Shown piece after piece: positions 33,945 to 36,964 of a stretch of DNA of 36,964 bases. Below the pieces are notes generated by a model. It was not told where the DNA came from and ran no database searches. It saw only the letters and a list, made by a program, of their open reading frames with translations. The stretch lies in the NCBI GenBank assembly GCA_934177545.1, contig CAKPPI010000007.1, forward strand, positions 1 through 36,964, written 5' to 3'. Within the stretch, counting starts at the first letter, position 1. Each line of letters starts with the position of its first letter. This DNA comes from an uncultured Bacilli bacterium (GTDB lineage: Bacteria; Bacillota_I; Bacilli_A; RF39; UBA660). The position numbers and the translations under genes are program-made.

Positions 33945-34892
33945 CTAATTTAATTCCTTTTTATTTCCTGTCATTTTATATCCGTTATTTAAAAGCGTAT
34001 CATCGTTTTCACTACTCCACTTTGTATCAGTAACACCTGGAGTATAGGTTCTTGTTCTTGTTTGATAATAACTAACAGTAGCAACAATATTTTTCCCTAA
34101 AGTCGTCTTACCAATAATTTCTTGTCTAGTACTAACCTTTATTTCCTTTAAGCAATTGCTATCATTTACATCACAAGTCACTTCTTTATATCTCTCACTA
34201 TTTTTAGTCTTGCCACTCCAACTAGACCACTCTGAAAAAATGCCTGCCGTTGTTTTTTGATATTCATAAGTATATTTTATTGTATTTGTTGTGTTTTCTT
34301 CATCTTTTTCACTTTCATCATCGCTAGTATCAGGTGTTTCAATATCATCAGTTTGCATATCATTAGCGGTATTAGTAATATTATCTTTTGTTTGTGAAGA
34401 ATTGTTTGTCTTAGTATCAGTTTTACTTAAATCTTTTTCACAAATTTCACTAGTACAATAAGAATAACTACCAATCTTAGTCAAAACATAATCTTCCTCA
34501 TCACTACATTTTAATTTTACCTTTAAAACATACTCTCCATTATCAGAAGTTATTTCAGAATAACTCTTATCAACATTACAAGCCTTACCATTTTTATCAG
34601 TAAAAGCGGTAATCATTTTCTTACTAATCATTTGACGCAGAGTAATAACTTCTTTATTATTATCCGTTGGTAAATTTTCTTTTTTACTATAGTAATTAAC
34701 ACTAGCAGTCTTCATGGCTTTCAAGTTCTTTTCAAAAACCTTTGAAGATGTTGCCTCATTGCCACTTGCTTTTGGACTAATAAATTTAGGTATTAACCAA
34801 ATAAGTAATAAAGCAAAAATAACAATTATAATAAACTTTAATAAAAAATCTCTAAATGGAAATGGTCTTTTATCATATTCTTCAGTATACAT
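33945..34892 (-). CDS. Membrane-anchored extracytoplasmic protein with WSSWS motif, 315 aa
   Basis: A short cytoplasmic tail with one membrane helix (about 19-40) precedes an external domain (50-150) starting FEKNLKAMKTASVNYYSKK. That domain holds a Cys pair pattern (KACNVDKSY, LKCSDEEDY). A Thr/Asp/Glu-rich linker follows (150-205). The C-terminal domain contains FSEWSSWSGKTKN, similar to the WSxWS motif of thrombospondin type 1 repeats, with CDVNDSNC. The similarity is by motif only. The ATG follows AAGGAAGGAG. It is the first gene of the operon, driven by the promoter at 34922-34950. Confidence 0.78.
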   Translation of the reverse strand: MYTEEYDKRPFPFRDFLLKFIIIVIFALLLIWLIPKFISPKASGNEATSSKVFEKNLKAMKTASVNYYSKKENLPTDNNKEVITLRQMISKKMITAFTDKNGKACNVDKSYSEITSDNGEYVLKVKLKCSDEEDYVLTKIGSYSYCTSEICEKDLSKTDTKTNNSSQTKDNITNTANDMQTDDIETPDTSDDESEKDEENTTNTIKYTYEYQKTTAGIFSEWSSWSGKTKNSERYKEVTCDVNDSNCLKEIKVSTRQEIIGKTTLGKNIVATVSYYQTRTRTYTPGVTDTKWSSENDDTLLNNGYKMTGNKKELN

Positions 34893-34921
34893 AAGGATCT
34901 CCTTCCTTTCTATCGGGTCAT

Positions 34922-34950
34922 ATTATACCTCTTTTTCACCATTTTGTCAA
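34922..34950 (-). promoter_or_regulatory. Consensus sigma-A promoter for the 315-aa/823-aa operon
   Basis: On the minus strand TTGACA (34950-34945), exactly 17 bp, then TATAAT (34927-34922). Both boxes are perfect. The -35 lies inside the last codons of the Smr gene, so this transcript starts independently of it. Confidence 0.9.
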
Positions 34951-35199
34951 CCTATCTTCCAAGGTTATTACAGTACACCCATGGTTCATAAAATCAAGTT
35001 TATATTCCTTTACTCTTTTATCATGTTTTAGATACATTGCCACTTCTTTACGTAATATTCCACTTCCAACACCATGAATAATAACTCCTTTTGTTTCTTT
35101 TAATCTTATTAAATCAGTTATAAACTCATCTACTGTTATTCTAGCAGTAATTCTATCCATTCCATGTAAATCAACACTTCTAATACTTGAAAGATACAT
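34936..35199 (-). CDS. Stand-alone Smr domain protein, 87 aa
   Basis: Matches the Smr domain found at the C-terminus of MutS2 and as separate small proteins. VDLHG near residue 10 is the DLHG motif, VIIHGVGSGILRKEV is the HGxGxGxLR motif, and VKEYKLDFMNHGCTVI closes the domain. Smr domains bind or nick DNA or RNA. The start is the ATG at 35199 because AAAGGAAG lies 7 nt upstream. The frame stays open to a GTG at 35217 inside that site. It ends TKW before TGA. No other MutS2 part is present, so this is a separate small gene or the relic of a larger one. Confidence 0.9.
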   Translation of the reverse strand: MYLSSIRSVDLHGMDRITARITVDEFITDLIRLKETKGVIIHGVGSGILRKEVAMYLKHDKRVKEYKLDFMNHGCTVITLEDRLTKW

Positions 35200-35266
35200 T
35201 GCACTACTTCCTTTCACTTATATTATAACTAAATACTAAGAAAAATAATAGTATTTTAAGAAAATA

Positions 35267-35275
35267 TGCTATAAT
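35267..35275 (+). promoter_or_regulatory. Extended -10 promoter
   Basis: TGCTATAAT at 35267-35275 is an ideal extended -10. No good -35 is present, as is common with such promoters. It lies 18 nt before the 206-residue gene start. Confidence 0.6.
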
Positions 35276-35293
35276 ATCTACAGGGTGAAGATA

Positions 35294-35914
35294 ATGAAGA
35301 AGAAAAAAACTAAAAAAAGTCTTAATAAAAAGGATAAAATAATTATAATATTATTAGCTATTATCCTAGGTTTTTGTTCTTATCTGTTAGGTACTAATAT
35401 GACTAAGAAGTATTTAGATAAGCAAAAAAAAGAAAATGAGAAAATCGATTTCTCAGAAATGAGCAAATTAGAAACAATAAAGAATATCAGTTTAACTAAA
35501 CTCTTAGAAAACTACAATAATATTATAAAAGAGAAAGACTTAGAAAGTTATCAAGTTAATTCTAAGAATCTTGAAAAGAAAGATAATTTATATGAATATA
35601 CAACTAATGGTATAACTTTTGTTTTTCAAACAGATAATAAGAATGTTTCTGTTATGTCTATTTACTATAAAGAAGAAAGTGATACAACAAAAGAAATTAT
35701 TAAAGCCTTTCTAAAAGCTAATAATAATTCTTTAGAAGATGAAGATATTACAATGATTTATGATAGTGTTATTAAAACAAGAGATAATGAAGAAAAAGAC
35801 AATTCTAAAACATCAGAATATTTTCAGTATAAAGGAATCGAAGCTAATTTAAAAGAAACAATAAATGGTGATAAAAGTATTTACCAGTTTAGAATAGGAA
35901 GAATTACAGAATAG
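35294..35914 (+). CDS. Membrane-anchored hypothetical protein, 206 aa
   Basis: The ATG at 35294 is preferred (AGGGTGA lies about 7 nt upstream); a GTG at 35285 would overlap that site. A Lys-rich start is followed by a membrane helix (about 16-36, IIIILLAIILGFCSYLLG). The rest is a charged external domain with helix at 37-80 and beta-rich segments after (YEYTTNGITFVFQTDNKNVSV). It has no family that I recognise. It stands between the Smr gene and the collagen-like gene. Confidence 0.8.
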   Translation: MKKKKTKKSLNKKDKIIIILLAIILGFCSYLLGTNMTKKYLDKQKKENEKIDFSEMSKLETIKNISLTKLLENYNNIIKEKDLESYQVNSKNLEKKDNLYEYTTNGITFVFQTDNKNVSVMSIYYKEESDTTKEIIKAFLKANNNSLEDEDITMIYDSVIKTRDNEEKDNSKTSEYFQYKGIEANLKETINGDKSIYQFRIGRITE

Positions 35915-35923
35915 TTAATTATA

Positions 35924-35954
35924 ATTATTCTTTTTTTTATGTTTTCATACATTA
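35924..35954 (+). promoter_or_regulatory. Possible mother-cell (sigma-E/K) promoter of the collagen-like gene
   Basis: CATACATTA at 35946-35954 fits the sigma-K -10 (CATANNNTA) and the sigma-E -10 (CATACANT) exactly. An A/T-rich ATTATTC at 35924-35930 could serve as -35. Exosporium genes in the Bacillus cereus group use sigma-K, which supports the reading. Confidence 0.45.
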
Positions 35955-35974
35955 TATAGAAAGGAAGTATACTT

Positions 35975-36871
35975 ATGTCTAAGAAATGCTTTAAGAATTG
36001 TTATATTCTAGGGCCTACTGGACCTAGAGGTTTATCAGAAACTATTAATGTTCGTTCAACATTTACTACTGATGAAGGTAATGCTAAAGTAATTGATATA
36101 ACCGGAGGACCTAATCACCTTTTAGACTTTTATATTCCAAAGGGTAAGGACGGAACTGGTATTACCTTTAAAGGTACTTATGCTACACTTGATGAGTTAT
36201 TAAGAAATCATCCCACTGGTAATGTTGGCGATAGCTATTTAGTAAATGGAAATTTATTCATTTGGAGTGATAATGATAAGAAATGGATTGATGCTGGAAA
36301 AATAGAAGGACCAAGAGGACCCCAAGGTGAGCAAGGTGCAACTGGACCAACCGGTCCAAATGGTAGAGAACAACTTGGTATAGTTTATTTAGCCACTTTT
36401 GAAAATGGCACAAGTGAAGGAATTTCTGTTTTAGAAAATGAAAGAATACCCATATCAAGAAAAGAACTAGATAATCAAAATATTTTAACATTAGATGAAA
36501 GAGAAAACTTAATTTATTTTACAAGAATAGGTGCTTATAAAGTATCAATTGTTCTTTATGGTTATTGTAAATTAAGTAGTCAATCTTTTGATGAGAATAA
36601 AGATTTTATCTCTATTGGACTAAGACAATTAAACACTGATAATATTTATGTAGGAGCTAGTCAGTGGATTTATAATGAGAAAACTCTTCCCGTAATAGCT
36701 CAAGGAATTATTACAGTAAATGATAATAAAACACCTTATGAACTAGTTAATCTTTCTAAAAAGACTATCTACTTAAAAACACCAGATATAGCAAACATAA
36801 ATACTAATTCTTATTTTGCTAATGCTCCTGTTACTATTATTATTGATGAAATTAACTCTAAGAAAAGCTAA
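35975..36871 (+). CDS. Collagen-like spore-surface (BclA-type) protein, 298 aa
   Basis: Has two collagen-like Gly-X-Y stretches: a short one, GPTGPRG near residue 13, and a longer GPRGPQGEQGATGPTGPNG at about 111-130. The 20-110 region (KGTYATLDELLRNHPTGNVG ... IWSDNDKKWIDAG) is an independent domain common in phage tail and surface proteins. The C-terminal half (about 135-298) is beta-rich with GAYKVSIVLYGY and VGASQWIYN, resembling the C1q/TNF-like trimerising domain of BclA. The N-terminus (MSKKCFKNCYILGPTGPRG) has no signal peptide, which fits assembly from the mother cell. The ATG follows AAAGGAAG. Confidence 0.85.
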   Translation: MSKKCFKNCYILGPTGPRGLSETINVRSTFTTDEGNAKVIDITGGPNHLLDFYIPKGKDGTGITFKGTYATLDELLRNHPTGNVGDSYLVNGNLFIWSDNDKKWIDAGKIEGPRGPQGEQGATGPTGPNGREQLGIVYLATFENGTSEGISVLENERIPISRKELDNQNILTLDERENLIYFTRIGAYKVSIVLYGYCKLSSQSFDENKDFISIGLRQLNTDNIYVGASQWIYNEKTLPVIAQGIITVNDNKTPYELVNLSKKTIYLKTPDIANINTNSYFANAPVTIIIDEINSKKS

Positions 36872-36891
36872 AAGAGCATTACTGCTCTTTT
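36870..36891 (+). terminator. Terminator after the collagen-like gene
   Basis: AAAAGAGCA (36870-36878) pairs with TGCTCTTTT (36883-36891) around TTAC. The T run is within the stem. Confidence 0.75.
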
Positions 36892-36900
36892 CAGACTGTT

Positions 36901-36936
36901 GACAAATAGGTAGAAATTTTACTTATTTGTCTTTTT
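36901..36936 (+). terminator. Second, stronger terminator
   Basis: GACAAATAGGTA (36901-36912) pairs with TACTTATTTGTC (36920-36931) with one G-U pair, then TTTTT. With the hairpin before it this makes a double terminator at the end of the collagen-like gene. Confidence 0.8.
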
Positions 36937-36964
36937 ATTTTGTAAAAATAATAAAAATTTCCAA

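Noticed and set aside
36899..36927. Promoter with TTGACA near the right edge
   Set aside because: The TTGACA is the start of the terminator stem and the -10 match is poor (CTTATT).

Overview
The window is strongly AT-rich and packed with genes, with AGGAGG-type ribosome sites throughout. It carries several endospore genes: a gerA-type germinant receptor operon, the small acid-soluble protein gene sspI, spoVB, and a BclA-like collagen/exosporium protein. It also has DnaB of the Bacillus primosome type, a CssRS-like two-component system, LemA, and NfeD with an SPFH protein. This points to a spore-forming, low-GC Gram-positive bacterium (Bacillota, Bacilli or Erysipelotrichia-like). The many lineage-specific large hypothetical proteins suggest an uncultured gut lineage, but this is inference. 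UGA behaves as a stop codon, since the intact genes write Trp as UGG.

Layout. 1-950 (minus): the 5' part of a serine recombinase, probably the edge of an integrated element. It lies behind a translated leader ORF and an attenuator-like terminator, next to a small unknown gene. 1036-4630 (minus): tRNA-Met, a coiled-coil protein, a short-chain dehydrogenase and a CssRS-like two-component system. 4797-8102 (plus): a gerA-gerC-gerB operon with a possible sigma-G promoter. Its C subunit has lost the lipobox cysteine and its B subunit is short. 8111-10613 (minus): LemA and a DUF2207 protein. 10723-10938 (plus): sspI, facing an Rpn/PD-(D/E)XK nuclease gene. 12121-13461 (minus): NfeD and an SPFH protein.

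13507-20597 (minus) is the most opaque block. It holds a 926-residue helical protein with internal repeats, a small HEXXH metalloprotease-like protein, a tspO pseudogene, a 794-residue protein with a long coiled coil, and a 104-residue protein. 20659-24835 (minus): tRNA-Arg(CCU), thymidine kinase, DnaB and two membrane-anchored coiled-coil proteins. 24940-28317 (plus): spoVB and a second two-component system. 28336-29296: a structured RNA or terminator element and a badly decayed surface-protein gene. 29332-34892 (minus): three large proteins of unknown function. The upstream two are membrane-anchored, and transcription probably starts at a near-perfect sigma-A promoter inside the preceding Smr gene. 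35294-36936 (plus): a membrane-anchored unknown and the collagen-like spore-surface gene, ending in two terminators.

Spore formation and revival link many of the genes: SspI (DNA protection), SpoVB (cortex precursor flipping), GerA/B/C (germinant sensing) and the collagen-like protein (outer layer). Two envelope-sensing two-component systems and several wall- or surface-anchored proteins surround them. I see no CRISPR array, rRNA or insertion sequence.
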